A DNA stretch of 64,000 bases from Micavibrio_B sp964633355 (lineage in GTDB: Bacteria; Pseudomonadota; Alphaproteobacteria; Micavibrionales; Micavibrionaceae): the NCBI GenBank assembly GCA_964633355.1, contig CAZWGO010000003.1, positions 1 through 64,000 of the forward strand, in the 5' to 3' direction. A program made the translations under genes and the position numbers. Below are positions 52,441 through 60,525 of this stretch, one piece after another. The notes below the pieces were generated by a model. The model saw nothing but the letters and a program-made list of their open reading frames with translations, did not search any database and was not told the DNA's origin. How positions within the stretch are numbered: the stretch's first letter is position 1; the number at the start of each line of letters is the position of its first letter.

Positions 52441-53382
52441 TTTAGTCCAAAACTCATTTAATTTTTCCAAAACAGTTTCGACCTTTAGCGAGTTCATCAG
52501 CGAATGTTTAAGCGTCTTTGCGCTATAGCCTTCGAATGCGGTTAATTCGTCGTAGCTTTCCGGCGTATGCGCATAAGATGTATTCGGACCGTAAGGCCCG
52601 TAAATATCGACATAACTGGCCCCAAACAGGCCAAAGGTCGGAATACCGGATGCTGCCGCGCAGTGCATGAGCCCTGAATCATTGCCGATATAAAGCGTGC
52701 AACGGGAGAGCGCCGCCGCCGCTTCTCCCGGCGATCCCTTGGCAATTACATCGATGCGGCGATCTTGCGGCACGGAATTTAAAACTTCATAGGCGTCTTT
52801 TTCTTCACCCGGCGCGGCGAAGACCGCAACGCGGGCATTGGGCAAAATTCCATTTTCAGCCGTAACTGATTTTACCACTTCAATAAAATTTTCCGACGGC
52901 CATGTCTTGCCGATCCAGTTCGCCGTTGGCCCGACCCCGAGGACCGGCCCACCATCAGGAATAAGCGTTTTTGCTTTTTCAATCTGCGCCTCGGTTGGAA
53001 ATAAAACAGGAAGCGGAACGGAGGATAATTTCATCACCGCCGCATTTTGCACGACCTTATGACCCTTTTGATTGCCATGGATATATTTACGATCGGCAAA
53101 GATCAGGCGCGAAACGATGGAATTGCGCAAATCGACGACAATATCCCATTTCGTCGAGGCGACCTGTTTCCAAAGTTGATACCAGTGTTTGTTATATTTT
53201 TGTTTCTTCAGGATAATCAGTTTTTCCAGATGCGGCAGGCCTTCGAAGAGGCTGGACGGCAAAGACCCGCAGACAATCGTAAAACGCGGGTTTTCGACCG
53301 TTTTGAGCACATGGTCGAGCAGACCCATTGATAAAACGGCGTCGCCGATACGGGTCGAAGTAATAAAAAGTATTTTGGTCAT
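52417..53382 (-). CDS. Glycosyltransferase family 9 (heptosyltransferase-like)
   Basis: The 321-aa protein is of the GT9 type that builds lipopolysaccharide core: TSTRIGDAVLSMGLLDHVL at the N-terminus and the nucleotide-sugar site YIGNDSGLMHCAAASGIPTFGLFGAS toward the C-terminus. The donor (ADP-heptose or another) is not decided. The last eight residues, KPSPSGRG, are encoded by the palindromic element at 52340-52440, so the original C-terminus has been altered. ATG at 53382. Confidence 0.88.
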   Translation of the reverse strand: MTKILFITSTRIGDAVLSMGLLDHVLKTVENPRFTIVCGSLPSSLFEGLPHLEKLIILKKQKYNKHWYQLWKQVASTKWDIVVDLRNSIVSRLIFADRKYIHGNQKGHKVVQNAAVMKLSSVPLPVLFPTEAQIEKAKTLIPDGGPVLGVGPTANWIGKTWPSENFIEVVKSVTAENGILPNARVAVFAAPGEEKDAYEVLNSVPQDRRIDVIAKGSPGEAAAALSRCTLYIGNDSGLMHCAAASGIPTFGLFGASYVDIYGPYGPNTSYAHTPESYDELTAFEGYSAKTLKHSLMNSLKVETVLEKLNEFWTKPSPSGRG

Positions 53383-53412
53383 TAATATCTTTTAACCTGA
53401 CTTGGGCATCTT

Positions 53413-53480
53413 GTCATCCCTGCGAAGGCAGGGATCTTTTATTCATAAGCTTAAGAAATTCCTGCTTTCGCAGGAATGAC
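53413..53480. repeat. Palindromic element (GTCAT type)
   Basis: GTCATCCCTGCGAAGGCAGG and CCTGCTTTCGCAGGAATGAC form two hairpins in the gap between the glycosyltransferase gene and ygfZ. Confidence 0.85.
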
Positions 53481-53500
53481 AGTAAATATATAGTCTAATC

Positions 53501-54238
53501 ATGATCCCAAAAATCACCCCCTGTTTTGTTGAACTCCCCAATCGCGGCCTGATAAAGGTCGGCGGCGAGGATCGTTTTAAATTCCTGCAGAATATAGTCA
53601 CGCAGGATATGAACAAAATGGGTCATTCCTGTCTGCTGACCGCGCAAGGAAAATTCCTGCATGATTTCTTTATCTCCAAAGAAGGAGATACCTATCTTCT
53701 CGATTGCGAAGGCGGAGATAGAGCAAAGGACTTGCTCAAACGCCTGACCGTTTACCGTTTGAGGTCGAAAGTGACCTTAGACGTGATAGAAGCAAATCCG
53801 GTTTATGCCGTTTTAAAAGATAATACTTCTTTAGACATGCGTTCTTTTGACAAACCCGATCTTCCGCAGGAAAGTTTCGATCTCTGGGACAAGCTTCGCA
53901 TATCGCTTTCTATCGCCGATGGCAGCCGCGACGCCGAGATCGAAAAATCGACTCTGGCCGAATTAAATTTGGAAGATGCTATCGATTACACTAAAGGATG
54001 CTATGTCGGGCAGGAGCTGACCGCGCGCATCCATCATCGCGGCCTGTCTAAAAAACATCTCTTTCCGGTCAGGTTTGAAGACTTAACGCCCATCCGCGGC
54101 GTACCCCTCGCCTATCAGGGCAAGAATATCGGCGAAATGCGCTCTTCCAACCAGAATGTCGGTCTTGCCCTGTTGAAAGACGAGAGTTTACCCCCTCCCG
54201 TGGATGGTTTTTATATGCTAGATATAGGCATAGAATAA
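53501..54238 (+). CDS. ygfZ: YgfZ/GcvT-family folate-binding protein
   Basis: A folate-binding protein that helps assemble iron-sulfur enzymes. The 245-aa protein has the family signature KGCYVGQELTARIHHRG and the N-terminal VGGEDRFKFLQNIVTQDM. TATAGT lies about six bases before the ATG and there is no Shine-Dalgarno sequence, so initiation may be leaderless. Fourteen bases separate it from the nfeD gene. Confidence 0.93.
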   Translation: MIPKITPCFVELPNRGLIKVGGEDRFKFLQNIVTQDMNKMGHSCLLTAQGKFLHDFFISKEGDTYLLDCEGGDRAKDLLKRLTVYRLRSKVTLDVIEANPVYAVLKDNTSLDMRSFDKPDLPQESFDLWDKLRISLSIADGSRDAEIEKSTLAELNLEDAIDYTKGCYVGQELTARIHHRGLSKKHLFPVRFEDLTPIRGVPLAYQGKNIGEMRSSNQNVGLALLKDESLPPPVDGFYMLDIGIE

Positions 54239-54252
54239 AGGGGATTTGTAAC

Positions 54253-54696
54253 ATGACGGCATGGCTCTTTTGGCTTTTGATATCGGCATCTCTCATCATT
54301 GCTGAAATATTCACTTTATCGTTTTATCTTTTACTCGCCGGTATCGGCGCTTTGGTCGCGTCCGGTCTGGCCGCAACGGGATTTGGCAATGTCGTGCAGA
54401 TTCTGGCTGCCGCCCTTGTTACCCTCGCCGGCTGGTTCTTGCTAAAAAAATATAAACCTGAAAAACTACACCCCGATCATCGTACCAATCCAAATTTGAA
54501 CATGGATATCGGGTCCGAAGTAAAAATCGCCTCTATCGATCCGGACGGAAAATTGCATGTTCTGCTACGCGGGGCGCGATGGGATGCCAAGATAGAAGAC
54601 GGCACAATCGCTGACGACGCGAAGACTTACACCATTTCTAAAATAGATGGTTCCACCCTCTATCTCACATCCAAAATCACAGGAGATATCCTCTAA
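54253..54696 (+). CDS. NfeD-like membrane protein
   Basis: The 147-aa protein has two or three N-terminal membrane segments (about 3-75) and a C-terminal OB-like domain (IGSEVKIASIDPDGKLHVLLRGARWDAK) typical of short NfeD proteins. These work with stomatin-like SPFH proteins, and the SPFH gene follows directly: its ATG shares a base with this stop (TAATG). Confidence 0.9.
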   Translation: MTAWLFWLLISASLIIAEIFTLSFYLLLAGIGALVASGLAATGFGNVVQILAAALVTLAGWFLLKKYKPEKLHPDHRTNPNLNMDIGSEVKIASIDPDGKLHVLLRGARWDAKIEDGTIADDAKTYTISKIDGSTLYLTSKITGDIL

Positions 54697-55601
54697 TGGA
54701 AGCCGCAATCGTATTCGCTTTTATCGTTCTTGTTATCGTTTTCAAAGGCGTGAAGATCGTCCCGCAGCAACAGGCGAAAGTTGTCGAGCGTCTGGGAAAA
54801 TTCAATGCCATTTTGCAACCGGGCATCAATATCATCATCCCGTTTGTCGATGTCATTCGCTATACGCATTCCCTCAAAGAAATACCGCTCGATGTTCCGG
54901 CGCAAGTTTGCGTCACGCGCGACAACTCCCAGTTAAAAGTCGATGGCGTCATGTATTTTCAGGTGACAGACCCTTACAAGGCATCTTACGGATCGCAGGA
55001 TTATGTAGTTGCCATCACCCAATTGGCACAGACAACACTTCGCTCCGTCATCGGTAAGCTCGAGCTTGACCGCACGTTCGAAGAGCGCGATATCATCAAT
55101 ACGACGATTGTCGCCGCCATCGACGAAGCCGCCGCCAATTGGGGCGTGAAGGTCTTGCGCTATGAAATTAAAGATTTAACGCCGCCACAGGAAATCCTGC
55201 GCGCGATGCAGGCGCAAATCACCGCCGAGCGCGAAAAACGCGCTTTAATCGCGCAATCCGAAGGCAAGCGCCAGGAGCAAATCAATTTAGCCGAAGGGGA
55301 GCGCTCCGCCGCGATTGCAGAGTCCGAGGGTGAACGCGCCGCCGCCGTCAACGCCGCCGAAGGGGAAGCGACAGCTTTGCGTCTCGTCGCCGATGCGACA
55401 GCCGATGCGATTGCCAAGGTCGCCTCTTCCATTCAAATTCCGGGCGGGTATGAAGCGGTCAACTTGAAAGTCGCCGAGCGTTATGTTGACGCGTTTGAAA
55501 AACTCGCCAAGACGAATAACACGATGATCATTCCTGCAAATACGGCAGATGTTGCGGGTATGATTACGACAGCGATGTCGGTAATTAAACAGACGAAGTG
55601 A
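54696..55601 (+). CDS. SPFH/stomatin-like protein (QmcA type)
   Basis: The 301-aa protein has an N-terminal membrane hairpin (about 2-20), the SPFH domain (VVERLGKFNAILQPGINIIIPFVDV ... WGVKVLRYEIKDLTPP), and a long alanine/glutamate-rich coiled coil (RQEQINLAEGERSAAIAESEG). Bacterial homologues scaffold membrane microdomains or protease assemblies. It is translationally coupled to the nfeD gene. It is followed by a nested inverted repeat at 55614. Confidence 0.93.
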   Translation: MEAAIVFAFIVLVIVFKGVKIVPQQQAKVVERLGKFNAILQPGINIIIPFVDVIRYTHSLKEIPLDVPAQVCVTRDNSQLKVDGVMYFQVTDPYKASYGSQDYVVAITQLAQTTLRSVIGKLELDRTFEERDIINTTIVAAIDEAAANWGVKVLRYEIKDLTPPQEILRAMQAQITAEREKRALIAQSEGKRQEQINLAEGERSAAIAESEGERAAAVNAAEGEATALRLVADATADAIAKVASSIQIPGGYEAVNLKVAERYVDAFEKLAKTNNTMIIPANTADVAGMITTAMSVIKQTK

Positions 55602-55613
55602 ACAGAAAAGTAA

Positions 55614-55771
55614 ACCACGAATGAACACGAATAAACACAAGTGTCATTGCGAGAAGGCCGAAGGCCGACGCGGCAATCCAGACAATAGTAAAGCGGGACT
55701 ATCGTCTGGATTACTTCGCTGCGCTCGCAATGACGCGGAAACATTTGTGTTTATTCGTGTTCATTCGTGGT
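55614..55771. repeat. Composite nested palindromic element
   Basis: A perfect 27-base inverted repeat (arms 55614-55640 and 55745-55771, ACCACGAATGAACACG...) encloses a second palindromic element at 55643-55734 with arms GTCATTGCGAG...AATCCAGAC. The composite fills the gap between the SPFH gene and the HAD gene, leaving only eight bases before the HAD start. Confidence 0.9.
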
Positions 55772-55779
55772 AAAAATAA

Positions 55780-56448
55780 ATGACTATCAAATACATCTTC
55801 TGGGACAGTGATAATACATTGATCGATACCTTCGCCCTGCACTGGGCGAAGCATGTGACGACATTGAAAAAATATGGCATTGCGCTGGACGAGAAATATA
55901 AAACCAAAATCCATCACAATAACGGACAACAAAATTGGGAATGGCTGACCGCCGAGCTGGGCTTGCCTGCGCCGCAAGCACAGTATTTGGCCGAAATCGA
56001 TGAATGGTATGCGGCGAATGCCCATCAGCTCCAATTTATGGACGGCGTGAAAGAAGCCCTCGATTATTTCCAAGGCCGGGGTTTCAAACAATGCGTAGTG
56101 TCCAATGGCAGGCGTAGTTCCGTCCTGCCCGCCCACAAAGCGCTCGGCACCGAGAAATATTTCAAATTTATTTTGTGCAAGGAAGATTACGAAGGAAGAA
56201 AACCCGACCCCGCGCCCTATCTTGCAGCTTTGCAAAAAATGTCAGAAATTTTCAACGTTCAGGTTTCCGCTACCGAATGCCTCGCCATCGAGGACGACCC
56301 GCTCGGCGTCGAAGCGGCCAAGAAAGCCGGCATGACAACGATTTTCAGACCGACGAAACTAGTGTCGCAGGAAAGTGAGTTCGCGGATTATACTGTCAAA
56401 AATACTTCAAGCTTTATTGGATCAATTAAAGGGCTTGAAAGTCTTTAA
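55780..56448 (+). CDS. HAD-superfamily hydrolase
   Basis: The 222-aa protein has HAD motif I IFWDSDNTLIDT (usual DxDxT/V), motif II VVSNGRRSS, motif III with the lysine in GRKPDPAPYLAAL, and motif IV AIEDDPLGVEAAKKAG. It resembles phosphoglycolate phosphatase-like enzymes; the substrate is unknown. The start lies right after the composite repeat and has no ribosome binding site. Its 3' end overlaps the convergent 56422-56787 gene by 27 bases. Confidence 0.85.
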   Translation: MTIKYIFWDSDNTLIDTFALHWAKHVTTLKKYGIALDEKYKTKIHHNNGQQNWEWLTAELGLPAPQAQYLAEIDEWYAANAHQLQFMDGVKEALDYFQGRGFKQCVVSNGRRSSVLPAHKALGTEKYFKFILCKEDYEGRKPDPAPYLAALQKMSEIFNVQVSATECLAIEDDPLGVEAAKKAGMTTIFRPTKLVSQESEFADYTVKNTSSFIGSIKGLESL

Positions 56449-56787
56449 TTCTTCTGGTGTGTGACACCCTTTAATCCAAAAACCACATATTTCTACTATT
56501 TCTCCAGTTTTAGAATCGTATTTCGCCCAATTCGTGTCTGAAGCATAGGGTTTTGAATATACGAGGTTGCCATGAACAGTAAATGCATCTGGATTGCTAC
56601 TTTCCTGAATAGCCTTACACAGATCACTTCCCCTTGGATATCCCCCACAACCTCGAAATGATTTAATCATCTTATTAATTGAAGAACGAGGAATTAAGTA
56701 ACGATCCAAATTAAAATAAAAAATAGCCGTAACCTGAGCAGCAATGATAAAAATTAAAACTGCAATGATATGTTTTTTGTAATGCAT
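56422..56787 (-). CDS. Small membrane-anchored hypothetical protein
   Basis: The 121-aa protein from the ATG at 56787 has one membrane segment (about 6-24) and a periplasmic-looking domain with four cysteines (GCGGYPRGSDLC, CGFWIKGC) that could form disulfides. It starts five bases after the ppdK stop on the same strand, so it is the next gene in that transcript. I do not recognise it. The upstream open-frame extension lies inside ppdK and is rejected. Confidence 0.6.
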   Translation of the reverse strand: MHYKKHIIAVLIFIIAAQVTAIFYFNLDRYLIPRSSINKMIKSFRGCGGYPRGSDLCKAIQESSNPDAFTVHGNLVYSKPYASDTNWAKYDSKTGEIVEICGFWIKGCHTPEELKTFKPFN

Positions 56788-56791
56788 TCTA

Positions 56792-59467
56792 TCACGCCGC
56801 TTTCTTTGCCTTTGCTTGCGCTTTATTGCGAATAGCCGCTTGCGCTGCCGCCAGTCTGGCAATCGGCACGCGGAAAGCGGAGCAGGACACATAATTCAAT
56901 CCGGCACGTTCACAGAAATCGATCGAGTCAGGGTCGCCGCCATGTTCGCCGCAGATGCCGAGTTTAATATCGGGACGGGTTTTGCGGCCTTTGTCACAGG
57001 CCATTTCGATGAGCTGTCCGACGCCTTCCTGATCAAGCGACACGAACGGGTCTTTCAGGAATAGGTTTTTTTCGACATAGAAAGGCAGGAAAGAGCCGGC
57101 ATCGTCGCGGCTCATGCCGAGCGTGGTTTGCGTCAGATCGTTCGTACCGAAGCTGAAGAACGCCGCCTCTTCCGCGATTTCATGTGCCATCAGCGCCGCG
57201 CGCGGTAATTCGATCATCGTGCCGACGATATAATCGAGCGTTTTTCCCGCTTTTTCGAATACCTGTTTCGCCGCTTTATCGACGATATTTTTCAGGACTT
57301 TCAGTTCGTCCTTCGCCACGATCAGCGGGATCATGATTTCGGGGATGACATCACCAACCTCTACCGCCGCTTCGAAAATCGCCACCGCCTGCATCTCGTA
57401 AATTTCCGGATAGGTGATACCGAGGCGGCAACCGCGATGGCCGAGCATCGGGTTGGATTCTTTGAGTTCATTCAAACGGCGCTTGACCATGTCATCCGAT
57501 AAATTCGCCAGCTTCGCAAACTCTGCAATTTCCTTGTCTTCATGGGGCAGGAATTCATGCAGCGGCGGATCGAGCAGACGGATCGTGACCGGCAGGCCCT
57601 TCATAATGGTGAACAATTCGGCGAAATCCTTACGCTGTTCCGGCAATAACTTAGCGAGTGCCTTGGCGCGTGCCTGCGAATTTTCAGCAAAGATCATTTC
57701 GCGTACATTCTGAATTCGGGTAGGCTCGAAGAACATATGTTCGGTCCGGCACAGGCCGATCCCTTCCGCGCCGAAATCACGCGCCACGCGGGCGTCATCC
57801 GGCGTTTCGGCGTTGGCACGCACCTGCATGCGGCGCGTTTCATCCGCCCATTTCATGATGGTCGTGAAATCGCCCGATAGTTCCGGCTGTAATGTTTCTA
57901 CGCGGCCTTTAATAATTTCGCCTTTAGCGCCGTCGATGGTGAGAAGCTCACCTTCGCGAATTTCGAAACCGCCGACTTTTAAAATCTTGTTCGCGTAATC
58001 AACCTGAATGGAGCCAGCGCCCGCCACGCAAGGACGACCCATACCACGGGCGACCACAGCCGCGTGGCTTGTCATGCCGCCGCGCGTCGTGAGAATACCT
58101 TTCGCGGCGTGCATGCCGTGAATATCTTCCGGCGAAGTTTCAATGCGGACGAGGATAACGTCCTGCCCGGCCTTGGCGCGTGCTTCCGCATCATCAGAAT
58201 TGAAAACCGCGATGCCGCTCGCCGCGCCGGGAGAGGCCGGCAAGCCTTTGGCGATAATTTCTTTCTTCGCTTTCGGATCGAGCGTCGGGTGTAGTAATTG
58301 ATCCAGCGCTGACGCATCGAGACGAAGCAGCGCTTCGTCTTTCGTAATCAGGTTTTCATTCACCATATCGACGGCAATTTTCAGCGCCGCCGCCGCCGTG
58401 CGTTTTCCGGCGCGGGTTTGCAGCATATAAAGCTTGCCTTGCTGAACGGTAAATTCAATGTCCTGAATATCGCGGTAATGTTTCTCGAGCTTCAGGCGCA
58501 CGTCGTTCAACTGCGCGAATACTTGCGGCATAGTTTCTTCCATGCTCGGCGTGGTCAGGGATTCTTTTTCCTTCGCTTTGATAGAGAGCGGCTGCGGCGT
58601 GCGGATACCGGCGACGACGTCTTCGCCTTGCGCGTTGATCAAATATTCTCCGTAGAAATAATTCTCACCCGTCGACGGGTCGCGCGTAAAAGCAACGCCT
58701 GTCGAACAATCTTCGCCCATATTGCCGAAGACCATGGATTGCACATTGACCGCCGTGCCCCATTCTTCGGGGATGGAATGAATACGGCGATAGGTGACGG
58801 CACGCGGCGTCATCCATGACGTAAAGACAGCTCCAATCGCGCCCCAAAGCTGTTCCTGCGGGTCTTCAGGAAACGGACGCCCAAGGGAGCGATTGACCAG
58901 CTCTTTATAATCGGCAACGATTTCTTTCCAGCCGTCTGCCGTAATCTCGGTATCGTTGGTGATTTTATGATCGTGTTTGTAATTTTCTAAAATATCTTCG
59001 AAATCGTCATGGGAAACTTCGAGCACGACATCGCCATACATCTGGATAAAGCGACGATAGGAATCCCAGGCGAACCGTTCATCGCCGGATTTTTTGGCAA
59101 GACCTTCAACTGTTTGAGAATTTAAACCGAGATTTAACACCGTATCCATCATGCCCGGCATCGAGGCGCGTGCACCGGAGCGGACCGAAACCAGAAGAGG
59201 ATTCACCGCATCGCCGAATGTCATACCGACGGATTGTTCGATGAATTTAATGGCATCGGAAACTTGCTGTTTCAATTCCGCCGGATATTGTTTGCCGTTT
59301 TTGTAGAAGTGGGTGCAAACTTCTGTCGTAATGGTGAACCCGGGAGGAACCGGCAGACCCAGCGAAGCCATTTCGGCCAAATTCGCGCCTTTGCCGCCGA
59401 GCAGATTGCGCATCGAGCTATCGCCTTCAGATTTATCGCCACCAAAGGTATAGGTCCATTTAGTCAT
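56792..59467 (-). CDS. ppdK: Pyruvate, phosphate dikinase
   Basis: It interconverts pyruvate and phosphoenolpyruvate with ATP and phosphate, serving gluconeogenesis or PPi-using glycolysis. From the ATG at 59467 it is 891 aa, usual for the family, with GGDKSEGDSSMRNLLGGKGANLAEM at the N-terminus, the phosphohistidine loop TRGGMTSHAAVVARGMGRPC, and the C-terminal PEP-site cysteine in GICGEHGGDP. GGGAG lies seven bases before the ATG. The open frame extends to 59599 only because it reads through the palindromic element at 59494-59560. Confidence 0.96.
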   Translation of the reverse strand: MTKWTYTFGGDKSEGDSSMRNLLGGKGANLAEMASLGLPVPPGFTITTEVCTHFYKNGKQYPAELKQQVSDAIKFIEQSVGMTFGDAVNPLLVSVRSGARASMPGMMDTVLNLGLNSQTVEGLAKKSGDERFAWDSYRRFIQMYGDVVLEVSHDDFEDILENYKHDHKITNDTEITADGWKEIVADYKELVNRSLGRPFPEDPQEQLWGAIGAVFTSWMTPRAVTYRRIHSIPEEWGTAVNVQSMVFGNMGEDCSTGVAFTRDPSTGENYFYGEYLINAQGEDVVAGIRTPQPLSIKAKEKESLTTPSMEETMPQVFAQLNDVRLKLEKHYRDIQDIEFTVQQGKLYMLQTRAGKRTAAAALKIAVDMVNENLITKDEALLRLDASALDQLLHPTLDPKAKKEIIAKGLPASPGAASGIAVFNSDDAEARAKAGQDVILVRIETSPEDIHGMHAAKGILTTRGGMTSHAAVVARGMGRPCVAGAGSIQVDYANKILKVGGFEIREGELLTIDGAKGEIIKGRVETLQPELSGDFTTIMKWADETRRMQVRANAETPDDARVARDFGAEGIGLCRTEHMFFEPTRIQNVREMIFAENSQARAKALAKLLPEQRKDFAELFTIMKGLPVTIRLLDPPLHEFLPHEDKEIAEFAKLANLSDDMVKRRLNELKESNPMLGHRGCRLGITYPEIYEMQAVAIFEAAVEVGDVIPEIMIPLIVAKDELKVLKNIVDKAAKQVFEKAGKTLDYIVGTMIELPRAALMAHEIAEEAAFFSFGTNDLTQTTLGMSRDDAGSFLPFYVEKNLFLKDPFVSLDQEGVGQLIEMACDKGRKTRPDIKLGICGEHGGDPDSIDFCERAGLNYVSCSAFRVPIARLAAAQAAIRNKAQAKAKKAA

Positions 59468-59493
59468 GTAAAAACTCCCGAGAAAAAACTTTG

Positions 59494-59560
59494 TGCTTTT
59501 CCCGCGTAGGCGGGAATCTGGAGCAATTGGCACGAGATCCCCGCTTTCGCGGGGAAAGCA
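59494..59560. repeat. Palindromic element upstream of ppdK
   Basis: TGCTTTTCCCGCGTAGGCGGG and CCCCGCTTTCGCGGGGAAAG form paired arms. It is transcribed with ppdK and separates it from the GNAT gene. Confidence 0.85.
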
Positions 59561-59568
59561 ATTCAAGC

Positions 59569-60057
59569 TTAGTTTAACCGCTTGATCATCATGAGGCAAA
59601 GCTCATCATCGACTTTATACAACTGTCCCGGCATGACTGCTTTGCGTTCATAAACGATCCCGCCGCCATCGGGTTCATAGCCCATTTTCACATAGAGGCG
59701 CTGCGCTTTACCATAATTTGAATAAAGCCCCACGCCGATCCCGATCATGTCATGATTTTCACTTAAAGCTTTTTCTTCGCAGTGAATAATAAATTTCGTC
59801 GCCAGACCATTTTGGCGATATTCAGGCAAAACGTATAAATCCTGAATCTCGGGAATGCCCAGACTGCGAAACGGCTGGTACTGTGGCTTTCGCTGATATT
59901 GGACATAGCCGGCCAGCACGCCATCTTTTAAAATCAGTATAAGCTCACGGTGGCCCTTGGCCTGTTCTTCAAGACAGCGTTCGAAATACCCCTCTTCGTT
60001 TGAGAGAGGGCGCAAAGCTTCCACATCCGATAAGAGTGCTGTCTTTATTTCAATCAT
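59569..60057 (-). CDS. GNAT acetyltransferase
   Basis: The 162-aa protein has the N-terminal IKTALLSDVEALRPL and the acetyl-CoA loop DLYVLPEYRQNGLATKFI, then GIGVGLYSNYGKAQRLYVKMGY, typical of the GNAT fold. The acceptor is unknown. It ends nine bases before the palindromic element in front of ppdK. Confidence 0.82.
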   Translation of the reverse strand: MIEIKTALLSDVEALRPLSNEEGYFERCLEEQAKGHRELILILKDGVLAGYVQYQRKPQYQPFRSLGIPEIQDLYVLPEYRQNGLATKFIIHCEEKALSENHDMIGIGVGLYSNYGKAQRLYVKMGYEPDGGGIVYERKAVMPGQLYKVDDELCLMMIKRLN

Positions 60058-60108
60058 ATGGTATTTATAATCATCGTCGTCGCCAAACCCAACCAGAGAT
60101 TGCCGTTT

Positions 60109-60450
60109 ATGAAATTATTCTTCGCTTTGCTGGTTTTCACGATTGCCGCCCTTCCCGCTCATGCCGAGAAAGTCCGCCCTGCCGGATGGAGCGAAGGCCA
60201 TAATAAAACGACCGGGAATGCCCGCAGCTCCGGCAATGAAATCCGCTCCGTCGAAGATGAAAAAGAGCGTAAAGCCGAAATGACCCGCAAAATGCGCGAC
60301 GCTCTGGCCGCACAAAAAACGGGGTCCGGTAAAGAAGCGCCAAAGTTTAAAAAGAATAAAAACGGCAATTTGACATTCCAGCAGAAAATCGCGGCCAAAA
60401 GATACCGCCCGAATGCCGTCCAGCGCCTATGGAACGATATCATTAATTAA
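60109..60450 (+). CDS. Secreted basic hypothetical protein, 113 aa
   Basis: From the ATG at 60109 the first 19 residues (MKLFFALLVFTIAALPAHA) form a signal peptide; the mature part is very basic and charged (EDEKERKAEMTRKM, KFKKNKNG) and probably helical. It has no recognised domain. In other Alphaproteobacteria a small secreted protein can lie by the glycyl-tRNA synthetase genes, which may be the same locus. No strong ribosome binding site is seen. Confidence 0.6.
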   Translation: MKLFFALLVFTIAALPAHAEKVRPAGWSEGHNKTTGNARSSGNEIRSVEDEKERKAEMTRKMRDALAAQKTGSGKEAPKFKKNKNGNLTFQQKIAAKRYRPNAVQRLWNDIIN

Positions 60451-60525
60451 AGTATCTTCAGCCTCGGGCGTGACTTTTCAGAAAAATATGACTATAAAAG
60501 CCTTTCCAATAAATTTGAGGTTTTT

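Noticed and set aside
59468..59599. Open-frame extension of ppdK with FPRESGDLVPIAPDSRLRGK
   Set aside because: It reads through a palindromic element; the start at 59467 has a good ribosome binding site and gives the normal family length.
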